64,000 nt of DNA from Cephalotrichum gorgonifer (GCA_900312665.1 ONZQ02000003.1:578648-642647), one strand, 5' to 3'. Counted from the stretch's first letter, positions 34,718 to 46,700 are shown. The notes: a model not told the origin generated them from the letters alone. Numbers and translations are program-made.

Positions 34718-35722
34718 CATGTATATTCGATGGAGGGAACAATTGCGAAGCACAGAGTCGTACCAGACTAGGCATCCCAGTATTACAAAGTATATGTCAA
34801 CCTCAGTAGCCTAATAGTTTAGGGTTCAAGCGGGACAGGTACCGTCACGCAACCAAAGGGAAGTGCATAATATTTGTAAAGATATGCGAGCATGCAAGTA
34901 GTATTGCTGTAATGTACTCGTGCAGGAAATGCCCTCGATGCTATCAGGGCGGAAAACTGGCAACGGTTTACAGGGTTCTGTGTAAACAACGAATTGACAC
35001 GCAACGCTATTTGAAGGTCCTAGTCCCGGTCCGAGTGCCCTGGCCCTTTTTATCTAGTATCGTATTCTGGTTCGTGTAATTAGTTTACAAGTTTTACTCG
35101 TCCGGCAGCAAGGACCTCCCGTGGCTCATCTTCGATGTGTCCCAGGTCCCCAAGACCGGACCTGCCCACGGCCTCGCACTTGCCTCATTGACACGCGCAT
35201 GTCAACGGGGTCTCTCCATGTCGCGCCCCGCCCGCTTGGTCGTCCATGTCCCAACCAGCTATTTTTTTTTTTCCAAATCTCCGAGCCCCGCTGGTGGGGG
35301 GCGCCGATCACCGCTCCGGGGGGCTCGTGGCCCCGGGGTCGGAGGAGACAAGGCCCACGACGGAGCATGAGTCCAATCAAGGGCAGAGAGGTCCGCAATG
35401 CGTTTTCTGGCAGAATTTATTCCTCCGGTCTTCATGTTTTCCTACATTGAAGATGTTTACCCTTGTCCTCTCAGAGTGGTACGCCTGGGACTAATGTATT
35501 GTAAATATGCTTATATTGGTCACCTATGAAGGCTGGTGAAGGGAACCTTTCCGGCGGGTGTAGGGACAACACATAAAGGTTTCAACGACGTAACGCTGTC
35601 ATTTTGTTTGCGACCCTGAGATTGATACGCAGATTGGTACGGGAAATACGGGGTACTCGAGCCGGAGTGGGGGCTCTTCCATGAGTATGGGTGGAGAGGC
35701 AACCTCGAAGCTCATGTTCAAC

Positions 35723-35740
35723 GTACGAGTACGAGTATGG
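35723..35740. repeat. (GTACGA)n short array
   Basis: GTACGAGTACGAGTATGG, two perfect and one imperfect hexamer. The last strong member of the dispersed GTAC family before the MOSC gene. Confidence 0.85.
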
Positions 35741-36240
35741 TAACCACATCATATAACACTCTGTTACTGTACCCATACCCGTAACGTTAGGAGAAGTGGC
35801 GAGCTGCTTGCCCTCCCGGATCACATTGTGTGTGTACTTGTGCCACCATTTCAGAGGTAATACTCCTCCCTCAACAGAGGAACTCCCAAAGAATACGAGG
35901 ATGTCAATCTCAGCCGCATGGACAACGTATAATATCGACGACGCGCAGTGCTTGAAGTTATATTTCCTCGTAGCTCGGGCCGTCGGTGCGAGTCTGTCCG
36001 TCTGATGTCGTTTTGTTCCCGTTGCTCGCTGCACCTTGGGGATAGTAGGTCACAGCGAGACCGTTGCACCCCCACCCATCTACCAATGCCCGTGCGTCGG
36101 GCCTGGAGATTTCTTGGTGCTGGGTAATGGAAGAAATTGGACCCTTCCGTCAACCAAGACTGCGACGTTGGACCATGATCCATGCAGAAAACCTACGAGT
36201 ACCACCTCCACCATTCGGTCAGCGCGACGAGACCTTTAAG

Positions 36241-36285
36241 GTAGGCATATCCGGACATGTGGGGTAGGCAAGTCCGGACATGTGG
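36241..36285. repeat. 23-bp near-perfect tandem repeat
   Basis: GTAGGCATATCCGGACATGT at 36241 recurs as GTAGGCAAGTCCGGACATGT at 36264, both followed by GG. Each copy contains the TCCGGA palindrome. Confidence 0.95.
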
Positions 36286-37359
36286 CAGCTTTCGGAAATA
36301 ACCCAACTTAGAAAGACGGAAGAAAGTGGAGGAAACAGCTCTCATCTCCCCGTACTTTCCGTATTGAGATGGGTCCCGGTATTACCACCACCTGGCTAGG
36401 CTTGGTTCTGTAACGTCGTCATTCAAAGTAATCTCGGCGCTTATATGAAATCCTGGTCAATACTTCAACTTTGGAATACCGCAGGCCAATATTACTTCGT
36501 TTTCCCTAGCCCATAAACTAATATTAATAATACTTGTAGACCTTCAAGTACGTATCGTAGTAGTAAGGCGGTGAGGTGAAGAAAAACAAACAAATTGACA
36601 AGTCAATTTCCGATGGTGCGTCTCTTGGCATCGCAGCAATACAACCTTTCCTCTCTTTTTCGCTGGTAAAGCTGAGCGCCAGCTGAGAAGGTGTTGTTGA
36701 CCTAGACAAAAACGTCGTCACGTCGCATCCCCCCTCATCGCACATCTGAGAGTCTGGACCCTACCCCCAGTGATGACACAGCCCCCTCTCTCCCGCGTTC
36801 CCGTTCTGGTTGAATGAAACATTGGGACCCTGTGCCCCTGACATGTTTCCCTTTCGATGCGGGGATGTGCGGAATGAAAACCCCTAATGTTTCTGATCCG
36901 CAACTGTCTGATGGCACGTGATGAACCTAATTCCTGGAGCGAGGGAGTTTGAGTGCGGACTTCCTGACAGCTGTTGACAGCTTGAAGCGGCTGTCGACTT
37001 ACACCTTGCTGGTGGTCGGTCTCACGATGAGTAACAGACTGACCCACGCACGGGTGGTCTGGGCGGCGAGATGACATGACACAAAGGGCGCAGAGCTTGT
37101 TTCATAGAGTCATGCCATCGACTGCGACTGTGTAGCGTCAGTCCCAGCCCTGCGACTCAATTTTTTGGGAAAGAAACCAATCTTCTTTTCAATCGTGAAA
37201 GGGTTCCTTGATATCTGTACGATTACGATAGCAAAAGCCCCGTTCCAGAGCTTATACTTGCTGAGAGGAGGAGAGGAGAGAGAAATGAGAAGCGAGGTGT
37301 AGACGGCCAGGATCGACGATATTTCACAAATCACCGCGAAGGACTGGTCTCATCCCGTG

Positions 37360-38927
37360 ATGCTGGACTTCACGTTCGACGAGGTCCTGGCGGCCTTTGA
37401 CCGCCAGACGACAATCGTCTTCGTCGTCACCCTCCTCAGCTTCGCCATACCCGTCGTCCTCATCTTTCCCCCGGTCTCCATCCGCATCACCGAGGCCCTA
37501 GCCGAGACTCACTCCAAGCTCGGCCTCCCTTCCGGGGAATCAAACCTCCCGGACCACCAAGAGGAAATTCCCGAGAACGGCACCCCGCGGATCAGGAGCC
37601 TGGTCGTTTACCCCGTGAAATCCTGCCGCGGCGTGGAACTCAAGAGGGCCAAGGTCGTCAACTCGGGGCTGCAATATGACAGGATGTACACCTTTGCGCG
37701 TCTGAGGGACAGGCCCGCTGGGAATGAGAAGGAGGGTGCGGAGCCGGTGTGGGAGTTCATCTCGCAGCGGCATTTTGCCAGCATGTCGCGGCTCAGCGTC
37801 GACATCTGGTGTCCCGACCCCACCAAGACGGTCGGCAAGCTCACCGAGAAAGGGTCGGATGAGTCCTTCCTAGTCCTGCGGTACCCCTGGAAGAGGCCCG
37901 GGCTCCGCGGCGCGGTGGACTGGCTGGGTGCAAAGCTCGGCAAGGGGTGGCATGGCGTGCCGGAGCGGGAGGTCCTGCTACCCGTGGCCTGTCCGTCTGA
38001 ACAGGAGATCGAGGACAGGGGGTACACGTTTGAGCCCGTGAAAATTTGGAAGGACACGGTGACGGCGCTGAATCTGGAGAAGGAGCTACCCGACGAGCTT
38101 GCGGGGTTCCTGGGCGTTAAGGAGAGGTTGGGCCTGTTTAGGATGAGCCCCGAGACGCGGAGGGAAGTGCACCGTTGTGCGCCTACGAAGGAGGATGCCG
38201 GCTACCAGCCGATTGTCGAGTTCCAGGATGCTGTAAGTCGAATATGTGCGGGAAAGAGGGTGGGCGCCGTTCCGCCGGCGTACTCCTATTGCGACGATTG
38301 TGGGCTGACAACGAATTAGTATCCCATTCATCTCATGAACGTCGCCAGTGTTCGAGATGTCGAGAAGCACCTGCCAAGCGATGCGGTAGAGAGTTTCGAC
38401 GTCCGGAGGTTCAGAGCCAACATTATCAGTAAGAATGACCTCTTCGATCACCCCCCCGGCCCTGCAAGCACACACCTTTTGCAAGAACCCGGCTAACCTA
38501 GCCTATAGTCACTGGTCCGCCTCCCTATGAAGAGGATACGTGGAAGTCCTTCCGTCTCAAGCAGGGCGAAGCCTCCAGCTCCACCGACTGCATATACCAC
38601 GTTTCCTGTCGGACGGCCCGGTACGCCAGCCCGTTCCCCCCCTTCCGCCGTCCCGAATCTTACCCGCAATATCCTAACCCCATCTTTAGATGCAAACTAC
38701 CAAACGTAAACCCGGACACCGCAATTCGTCACCCTGTCGAGCCAGACCGCTACCTTCGTAAGCACCGTAACGTCGACGAGGGTGCTCCCCTTCACGGCTG
38801 CCTCGGCATGATGCTCACCCCCATCTTCCCCCCCGCCGACAACCTGGTGGCGCTAGAGTCGTGGCTCGAGGTTGGGATGGAGATTGATGTGACGGAGAGG
38901 GGGAAGCACGTCTACCAGAAGCAGTGA
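37360..38927 (+). CDS. MOSC-domain protein with an N-terminal membrane anchor, mARC-like molybdenum enzyme
   Basis: Four exons: 37360-38232, 38320-38428, 38509-38620 and 38690-38927. Phases 0, 1 and 2 close to 443 residues. The N-terminus has one hydrophobic segment (IVFVVTLLSFAIPVVLIFPP). The MOSC N-terminal beta-barrel starts at IRSLVVYPVKSCRGVELKRA, with YDRMYTFARL after it. The MOSC domain proper includes YQPIVEFQDA, HLMNVASVRDVEKHLP and DVRRFRANIIITGPPPYEED. The stretch ending TARCKLPNVNPDTA, formed across the last intron, aligns with the mARC segment whose cysteine binds molybdenum. That is Cys366 here, at the first codon after the junction. The family reduces N-hydroxylated compounds at the mitochondrial outer membrane; the substrate here is unknown. 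The GTG just before the ATG is not used. Confidence 0.9.
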
Positions 38928-39578
38928 ATCCCCGTTTGAGAAGTGCTTGGGTCGGGGGGAAGACCTTTTGAGCCCCTCCGCCCCGCAAGCTCACAGTTTC
39001 TACGATGAAAGCCTCAGTGGCCTATGTAGGTCCAGGGGGTATTTGTAAGTGGAGAGGGGGCTTGGAGAGAATGTATAGAATACATAGATAGGAAATATAG
39101 ATCCACGTCTGGTCCTCATTTATTAGCTTCGCAATGGTATCGTATCATACATGAGAATTTTGATCAAGACACTGGTGCCTCTGGGCAAAGAACCCAAGGC
39201 ACCCCAGGTGTCCTGTCCTGATTATCGTCCCCCTCCCCTTTCGTTCGACGAGATCACATAATGCGCATCTCCATCATCATCTCTGCGGCCGGGGCTATGC
39301 TGGTAATCCCATTAAGCCTTGAATCACACCCCCCTCCCTGCGAGACAACGGGTTTGGCTTTCCACATACTCCCGGTCGAGAGTGATGGCACCAGGTTACT
39401 CATCCGAACCAAATCCCCTTCCGCAACTCCAAGAGGGATAACCTGCCTACCGAGGCCCCCCTCCACCGACCCCATGATTCAAACAAACAAAGAAAAAAAA
39501 AAAAGTAAAACGGCTCCATCACGGTAAGAACGCCCAGGCCGCCCAACATCATATCATCCAGTATAATGGGGAACAGTT
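38928..39578. other. Convergent 3' intergenic region
   Basis: 651 bp between the MOSC and MOB3 stop codons. AT-rich in part, with an A-rich run at about 39488-39503. Probably two 3' UTRs; no gene. Confidence 0.5.
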
Positions 39579-41302
39579 CTACTCCGTCTTCGGTTCCTCC
39601 TCCGATTTCGTCTCGGGCGTAGCATCGGCGGCGCTGGATGGAGCTTCCGCGTCTTTAGCGACCACGGGGATTTCCGGTTCCTCACTAGGACCCGGGGCCT
39701 CTAGTTCTGGCGCAGGTGCGTCGCCGACGGGCTGACTCTCCTCCGCCTGCAGGGGAACAGGTTCGCCCGTGTGAGTTTCATCGTTGCCCTTCTCCTCTGC
39801 GCTTGGCGATTCATCCTCGGTTGCCTTCTCTGGTTCGGGAGCCGCTTCCTCCACGGTGGCAGCCGCGGCCTCGGAAAGCAGCGGTGGACTCTTGGCCCGT
39901 GTCTCTACCGCCGGAGCTTCAGAAGTACCTACCGAGGCGGATTCCACCTCGGGCACATCGGTGGGCTTATCATCACCCGTGACCTCGACCGGCACATCGG
40001 TGGATGGCCCAACCGGCGTTTCCGCATCGTCCGTCGGCGACCCTCCCAGAACGGTAGGACCTCGTGTTATAGAACTTTCAACTATGACTGGGATATCCTC
40101 CGCCTCCTGCTCCTCCTCAAGAGGCGCGGGAGGGGACGAGATCCGAAGTGCCCTCGTCTTCTTTGCGAGCTCCGCGCCCTCCTCCTCATCAGCCTCCAGT
40201 ACGGTGGTCACGGCGCTTCCGGTAGAGGGGCTGCTGCGGATATGACGCCTAGTATTAGTCCGCCCAACACCCTGATCCTCTTCTGCGGCCGTGGGTTCCT
40301 GCAGCTTATCGGTCGCCTGGGTCCTAGTGAAGGGGGGGAACAACCCCCCACTCACGTTCGCTGTGGACTCGGGAGCGGGCTCCGGAACCGATATGACCTC
40401 TGGCTCGAGGCCTTCCGCCTCAGGTGGGAGCTTGTACGTCTCTCCTGGGATGAGGTCGTACATGTCGCACACCCTCTTGAAGAAGACGTACAGCCCCGTC
40501 TGGCCCTCGACGGACCAGAAGACGCTGCGGTGCTGGAACCAAGCGTGAGCGAAGATGCGGTGCAGCCGGCGGAAGACATTGACAAGGTTCTTTGTGGCCA
40601 CATTCTTGTTGTGCGTGTCCGAGAGGGCCACGAACCGGCTTGGGAATAGCTTGGAATCTGTCACAACGTTGGCAGCCCAGTCGAGGGTGTGGCAGCAGTA
40701 ATCGATGGCGCAGCAGCTCTTGGGCTGCTCGTGGACGGCACAGAGGAACTGCCACTCTGACGCCCTCATCTCAGGACACGTGGCGGCGCTGCAAGCGGGG
40801 GTGTCGAAGAGGAACCCGACGATCAGCCCATTGCATTGAGATATGAGGAATCGGCAGAGCTCGTAGAGCCAGAGGGTGCGGTCAGTGTTAGGAGGGGGCG
40901 TGGCTAGCTGGACAGCGGTGGTTCGCGTGATGGGCTGTGTTCGACCTTTGCTATAGTGGTAATGGAGTGCGGCGAGGTGCTCTTGCAGTTGGAATGCCGA
41001 GTCGAGCTGCTCATGGGGACCAACACACGTCAGCCAAGGGACTATAACCTAAGAGAGAATAACGCTTCTAGAAGATGTAGACGAACCTCGTTTAAGGGCA
41101 TGAGGGGCGGCCCGGCGGCCATATTAGTTGCCTTCGTCCCTCGGTGGATTCGGCGCTTCGAGTTCGCATCAAGAAGAGTCTGCTCAATTTGCGAGCCTTG
41201 CCGGTTTGCGGCGGCGCCTCCTGAGGGCGACGCTGGGCCCATCTGGATTTCGGCCGTTGGGGGAGGGCTTGGTAGCCGCGGGGAGCTCGGCGGCATTGCC
41301 AT
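39579..41302 (-). CDS. MOB3: MOB3/phocein (Mob4-like), STRIPAK subunit, with a long acidic C-terminal tail
   Basis: Two exons, 41302-41087 and about 41006-39579 (phase 0), giving about 547 residues. The acceptor could be 3 nt earlier, which would add one Gln. The N-terminal 72 residues are Pro/Ala-rich. The Mob domain follows: LDSAFQLQEHLAALHYHY, TLWLYELCRFLISQCNGLIV, CPEMRASEWQFLCAVHEQ, CCAIDYCCHTLDWAANVV, LVNVFRRLHRIFAHAWFQHR and VCDMYDLIPGETYKLP. The Cys/His set fits the zinc site of the family (CPEM and HRIFAHAWFQHR), and the CCAIDY element is typical of phocein-type Mobs. From about residue 265 the protein is a disordered Glu/Pro/Ala/Thr-rich tail. In Neurospora and Sordaria, MOB3 belongs to the PP2A-containing STRIPAK complex, which controls cell fusion and fruiting-body development. 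Confidence 0.88.
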
Positions 41303-41731
41303 GACGACGGTATGTCGTGATTATTCAGAGATTATCGATTGATTCCGGCTGAGAGGTGACGATTGATCCACAATTTGCGTCGGTAAAGGGGGTCGAAAGA
41401 ATGAAATGGCCGGAAAGCTTGTACATCAACAGCGTTTGTCGCGAATCAGGCCGCGACGTGATAACATTTTAGCGCCGACAATGCGGTAAACGGGCTGTGC
41501 TTAGTCACCATCAAAGTCTCTCACCCCCCTCTACGTGGGGCTCCCACATTCCCCGCGATGTTACTGCCGTTATATGGGGAGCGGAGTGTGGTCGACTGGG
41601 TCTTGAATCTTCTAAATATAAATCTACCCTGGGCACGAACTGAGAAGAAGTGGCCGATACCACCGGTACCACCCTAGCAGGCACATTCCACGCATACATC
41701 TTTTGGCCTCGTACGCCGCCTATCCTTAGAC
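41303..41731. promoter_or_regulatory. Divergent promoter region of MOB3 and ZNG1
   Basis: 429 bp between opposed ATGs. I looked for a Zap1-type zinc-response element (ACCTTnAAGGT) and found none. No coding frame is supported. Confidence 0.5.
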
Positions 41732-43201
41732 ATGGATCTCGACGATGACCCTCCAGACTTGATCGATGTCACCGAGGAAGCGGCAGAAGGGGAGAAGGAG
41801 GAGACCCCGGAGGTCCCCTTCAAGGTTCCAATAACCATTGTCACAGGTACGGCGTCACAGGTCGCCAGCCCATGGTATGTAGAAGTGGAACTAACCGAGT
41901 TCAAGGATACCTTGGTGCTGGCAAAACGACACTACTAAATTACATTCTCACGGCCCAGCACGGAAAGAAAGTTGCCGTAATTATGAATGGTAAGAGTGTT
42001 CAGAATTTGCACGTTTGGCACTAGCCTTTTCACTGACCGTTGCAATTCTGTGGTAGAGTTTGGAGACTGTAAGTCGTAACCCATGGGTGTGGGCTCTGTC
42101 TCACCTAATTAACTAGTAAAAAGCCCTGGACATCGAAAAGTCCCTTACGGTGAACAAGGGCGGTGAACAGGTTGAGGAGTGGCTTGAGGTTGGTAACGGA
42201 TGCATCTGTTGTTCTGTTAAGTAAGTGGCCCTGAAGCAACTGAAGCAAGAATCGTGGCCCTTCCTAACATCGCACAGAGACTCGGGCGTAAACGCCATTG
42301 AGTCCCTGATGGAGAAGAAAGGTGCATTCGACTATATCCTCCTCGAAACTACGGGGTTGGCAGATCCCGGTAACCTTGCACCTCTCTTCTGGGTTGACGA
42401 TGGCCTTGGAAGCACCATTTACCTCGACGGCATCGTTACGCTCGTTGATGCAAAGAACATCCTGCGCAGTTTGGACGACCCGGCTGGCCAAATAGAGCCG
42501 AGCGATTCTCACCCGGACGGTCACAGCCATGATCACGGGCCCTTGATGACGACGGCACACGTTCAACTGTCCCACGCGGACGTCATCGTCATCAACAAGG
42601 CCGACCTGGTTACGGATAACGAGCTTGCGCGGGTGAGAGAGCGCATCGAGTCTATAAACGGGCTCGCCAAGATTCATGTCACTGAGAAAGGTGTCGTGCC
42701 AAAGCTCGAGGGATTCCTGCTGGACCTGAACGCCTATTCCCGTATCGAGGATCAAGATCTGAGCAGTAAAGGCCACAGCCATCTCGACCCGGTATGTTGG
42801 CAACATAGAGCTCTCCACTAGAAAGCCTCTCAAAGCTAACACTGGCTCAGACCATCTCCACAATCTCAATACCCGTCCCGGTACTCCCGTCAGGAGATGT
42901 CCATAAAATCGACCGCTGGCTAAGGTCGGTGCTGTGGGAGTGTGAGCTTCCACATGTCCCCAACGCAGCCCCCTTTGAAACCCATCGTTTGAAAGGGCGG
43001 CTCGTGTTGGACTCCGGCGAGATCAAAATGATTCAGGGGGTGAGGGAAATATTCGAGATAATTGATTCGTCGGATCGTGTAGCCGTCGATGACTCGTCAC
43101 ATCAGGGAAAGATGGTTGTCATTGGACGGGATCTAGTGCTAGAGGACTTTGAGAAGAGTCTAGCCATCGCGCTCACCGCGGATGGACTAAGCGGGATCTA
43201 G
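41732..43201 (+). CDS. ZNG1: ZNG1, COG0523/CobW-family GTPase zinc metallochaperone
   Basis: Six exons: 41732-41846, 41906-41989, 42057-42068, 42124-42220, 42278-42791 and 42851-43201. The phases close to 390 residues. Exon 3 is a 12-nt microexon coding the end of the NEFGD element. Walker A GYLGAGKTT is at 39-47. The metal-binding CxCC of this family is C97-I-C99-C100 in NGCICCSVK. ETTGLADPG (switch II) and VINKADLV (base recognition) follow, and a His-rich loop SHPDGHSHDHG lies in the GTPase domain. The C-terminal CobW_C domain starts near HKIDRWLRSVLWECELP. The N-terminus is acidic, with DDPPDLIDV resembling the CPELVPI-type motif that ZNG1 uses to dock on methionine aminopeptidase 1. ZNG1 delivers zinc to that enzyme using GTP. 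Confidence 0.94.
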
Positions 43202-43791
43202 TGGTCACATGTTCCTGAAAGAAACCTGATGACGGAGATGTAAAGTATATCGGAAAGATGAGTGGTTTGAGGAAGAAAATTACGGATCCCTGATAGACGG
43301 GATAGATTGGGTAGGATGCCCATCGAGGGTCATTCAAATGCTGGCGAATGATAGAAAACAGTTGTCAAGCCTGAGTTTCAAGATGGTGAGAATCAAAATC
43401 CACACCAATAATAACTGCTTGCATAAGAACACCGTAGGTAGACCGACACGTCGCAGGATTAAGGGTGAAAAAGCTGGTAGCGTGACGTCAAAGAAAGCGG
43501 TAAGGCGGGCGGCTGGAGAATAGCAGCTGATAACAAGTGATTCGCTCAGCTGAGACCCCTGACACCTGGCAACTGCCTCGCGACTGGCAAGGCCTGGGCG
43601 GCGGCTGTTGCCATCCAAAGCCTTCTCTCTCCAGACGACCTTCCTCACGGAGCAAACAACATCGACACTACCAACGCTGCGCTCGAGAAATCCAAATTAC
43701 CCTAAACGAACCTATTGCAGTACTCGAACACTGCTACGGCGATATCTACGCGATCGCATCCTAAGCTCGGCAACGGCCGAAATCTCAATTC
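43202..43791. other. Intergenic region upstream of NOT2
   Basis: 590 bp holding the ZNG1 3' UTR and the NOT2 promoter or leader. CT- and A-rich stretches occur near 43620-43700. No supported gene. Confidence 0.45.
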
Positions 43792-46700
43792 ATGATGAAT
43801 AGACAACAAGGTAGGACCTCACATCCATCATCCTCAACGCATCCAACCCCCCGACAAAATCCGACTGCGAGCCCGAATCAGTCCCGAATGCTGTCCGCTG
43901 CCCCGGCTTCGATATGCCAGGGCATCCGGTCTTCTCATACGTCGGGTGATGATGCATACGACCTGCTGGGGGATCTTGCGAGGCTGTCTCGCAACGACAG
44001 ACACGAACAGTCGTTTCCGCCTGCGGTAGTCTCTCACACCCCGGGGCCATGTCGAGAGCGATCCCTTCTAGCCCTCCGAATTGCGCCACTAGGCACGTAT
44101 GCCCAACGACCGGAGCTTCTACAGCTGGTTCCCGGAGCGCTACATGCCGTGGGCTAGGTCACACTCTCGGAGGGTGGAGGTCAGCTATCATTGGACATGG
44201 TTTCACCATCTGATCGCTCGCGATCGCGCGCACGCGCACATACGAAAACTCGATCTTGACAAGAACTTCAAAGCTAACAGCACCGCGACTAGGCGCGGTA
44301 CCGCAACCGATCCGTGGTATGCCCACCGGCTTTGGAGGCCAGCAACAGCCTCAACCACCGGGGCGGTCAGTGTCGGGCAGGTTACCAAACGGTGGAAAGA
44401 TGGGTATGAGGCCTGACAAGTCTGAGCGGCCTGGGGTTAACCAGACTCGCTGACAACTGCTGCGTCATAGCTAGCAACGGTTCCGGGTGGTCGGCGTTTG
44501 GAGGTGCTGCCGTTTCTATGGGTGGCGCGGGACTTCAAAACCCTCCTCGTCAAGCTGGAGCGGGGAATCTGAGCTTCGCGCAAAGCTTGAGCGGGTCGCA
44601 ACCTGCGACGCCACTGGATCTTTCGTACGTGTTGGTGTTTCTTTCGTTCTCTGTGTTTCTTTCTTTGCTCCAACTTGCCGCGTTTTATTATCAACCGTCT
44701 CACCCCCACCTGTCCCCCTCTTTCCCCATACCCTTTCCCCTTCCTTTTACCTATGCCCTTATTCCCCGTTCCTTCCCTACTAAGAAGGAGACGTGGTGGC
44801 CTTATCGTTGTTTCTGCAACTCGTGAGCTCGTGGGGTTACTATGCCAGTGTATCTGTGCCCCAAACCGATATGCCGCGGCGATTCGAACACTAGTTGCAA
44901 CCACGCAAAGCTGTCTGGAACATTCCCAAATCACAATCCATCAAGAATCGCCTTCCGCTGTCTGGTAACAGGGCTCCTCTCATGAAACCCAGGCTAGTGT
45001 TGAGGGGTGCAGGAGAGATTAACACCACGCCGGAGCCCACATATCCTCTAAGAAAGGATGGTGTAGCTTACTCTGCGATGGTCAAGCGGTAACTCGTGCT
45101 CTGTTTTTTTTCTACTCTTTTTGCCCTGGTTCCTCTTACCCCCAGAATGCATCCCCTCTTCGTGTTCTACACCTAGAACAGCCGGAGCAGTGCTTCTGGG
45201 GAACCAGGGCCACATTTACTTGGTCCCCTTTCCTCCCGCTAGAACCCCCGCACCTGTTCCATTATCCAGGCACCTAGAGACTTTTGACTAGCTAACCTTT
45301 TCTCACAGGGAATTTCCTTCCTTATCCAACTCTTCCCAAGCACCAAATTCCAACCAAGCATCAATGTGGTCAGCTGGCGGCGGTGCTGCTACTGGTACGC
45401 GTCCCATAGGCGCACAAGTCCAGCGTCAACAGTCATCACCACTATCCCAACAAACCCAGCGGGACGACATGTTTGCGCCTAATTCAGGTCGCCCACCGGC
45501 GTCCCAGAATGTTTTCCGATTTGGTAATCAATCCAACGTCAATAGTGCTCAATCTTCGCAGGCGCAGGCCAGTAGCGCGGAGGAATTCCCGCCTTTAAAT
45601 CGAGCCGAAGGAGAAGCGAGCCAGGAGAGAGGGGTGTCGTTGATGTCGGCCTTAGGGTTTGGTGGGCAAAACAACGCGTCGGCGTCATCTGGGCCGATCA
45701 GTCGAACCGAAAACGGCCTTCTCAACGCCCTTTCTGCCAACCGGGGACCATCCGACGCACAATCTACAAGTGGTATGCAGTGATCTCACGAGCTTCGTTG
45801 TTTAGATAGGTACCACAGTCGTATGCTGACAACTCATTAGCCCCCTCCCGGCCCCAAGATACGGAAGCGCCAGCTGGAAGTGACGGCCGCCAGAAGGCAG
45901 CGGGATTCCGGGAAGGCAGCATAACGACAACCGAAGGCTCGCCTGAGCTTTCCGAGTCTCGAAACCCCCTCGGAGCGATTGGCAACGTGGCGCCATCTGC
46001 CTCGAAAGCGAAACAAGACGAGGAGCCTGCCGGACCCGAGATACAGGATCCTTTAGCAGGCATGCCGCCTGCGGATAAGTGGGGGCTGAAGGGTCTTCGC
46101 ACGTTGATGAACAATTACCCCGACTATAACGCGATGGTCCTCGGGATTGACCCGAACTCCCTCGGGCTTGATCTTGCGTCTTCCGAGTATGTACTGCACC
46201 TATCAGCCCAGCCGGCGAGACGCATTGGAGACGAGTCACTAACGAGAAGGATTTAGGCCGATCTCAACGCAAATCTACTCGTTATTCGATGACCAACCAC
46301 CCCGGCCAGCAATTCCCCACTTTCGATTGCCCGAATGCTATCATGTGAAGAACGTGGGTCCTATCGAGACCAAGATTTCCAACTTCAACGAGGACACGCT
46401 GTTTTTCATCTTCTACGCCAATGCAGGAGATGTCACCCAGCACCTTGCGGCGCAAGAACTGTATGCTGTGCCCGGTCCTTTTCCAAACCGTCCGTCCTTG
46501 ATACTGATACGTGTACATATAGGCACGCGAGAAGCTGGCGATGGCACAAGAAGCTACAAATCTGGCTGACGAAGGACGAGCACATGATGCCACAGCAGAT
46601 TAGCCCAACGGTGGAGCGGGGATTCTACATTATCTGGGATCCCATCCGGTTCCAGAGGGATAGGGTAAGTCTCCACGATGCGATCCATCTAGCGCTATCA

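Larger units (their letters stand above)
26803..37359. other. Gene-poor tract of about 10.5 kb
   Basis: No frame in this stretch is supported as a protein gene: frames are short, overlap on both strands, and lack domains or plausible splicing. What it does hold is listed separately: homopolymer runs, a 7-bp minisatellite, many GTACTC/GTACTT arrays, a tRNA-like relic, palindromes and a 23-bp tandem repeat. Parts (31.1-37.3 kb) read as more AT-rich than the gene-bearing flanks. It could be old transposon-derived sequence decayed by mutation (including RIP), but no terminal repeats or transposase or reverse-transcriptase motifs are visible. Confidence 0.6.

Noticed and set aside
26803..37359. 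Intact transposon or biosynthetic gene cluster in the gene-poor tract
   Set aside because: No transposase, reverse-transcriptase, PKS or NRPS motifs and no terminal repeats could be seen on either strand.
40320..40365. Possible intron in the MOB3 tail (GTGAGTGGG...CACTAG)
   Set aside because: Only 32 nt long and would break the reading frame, which is open without it.
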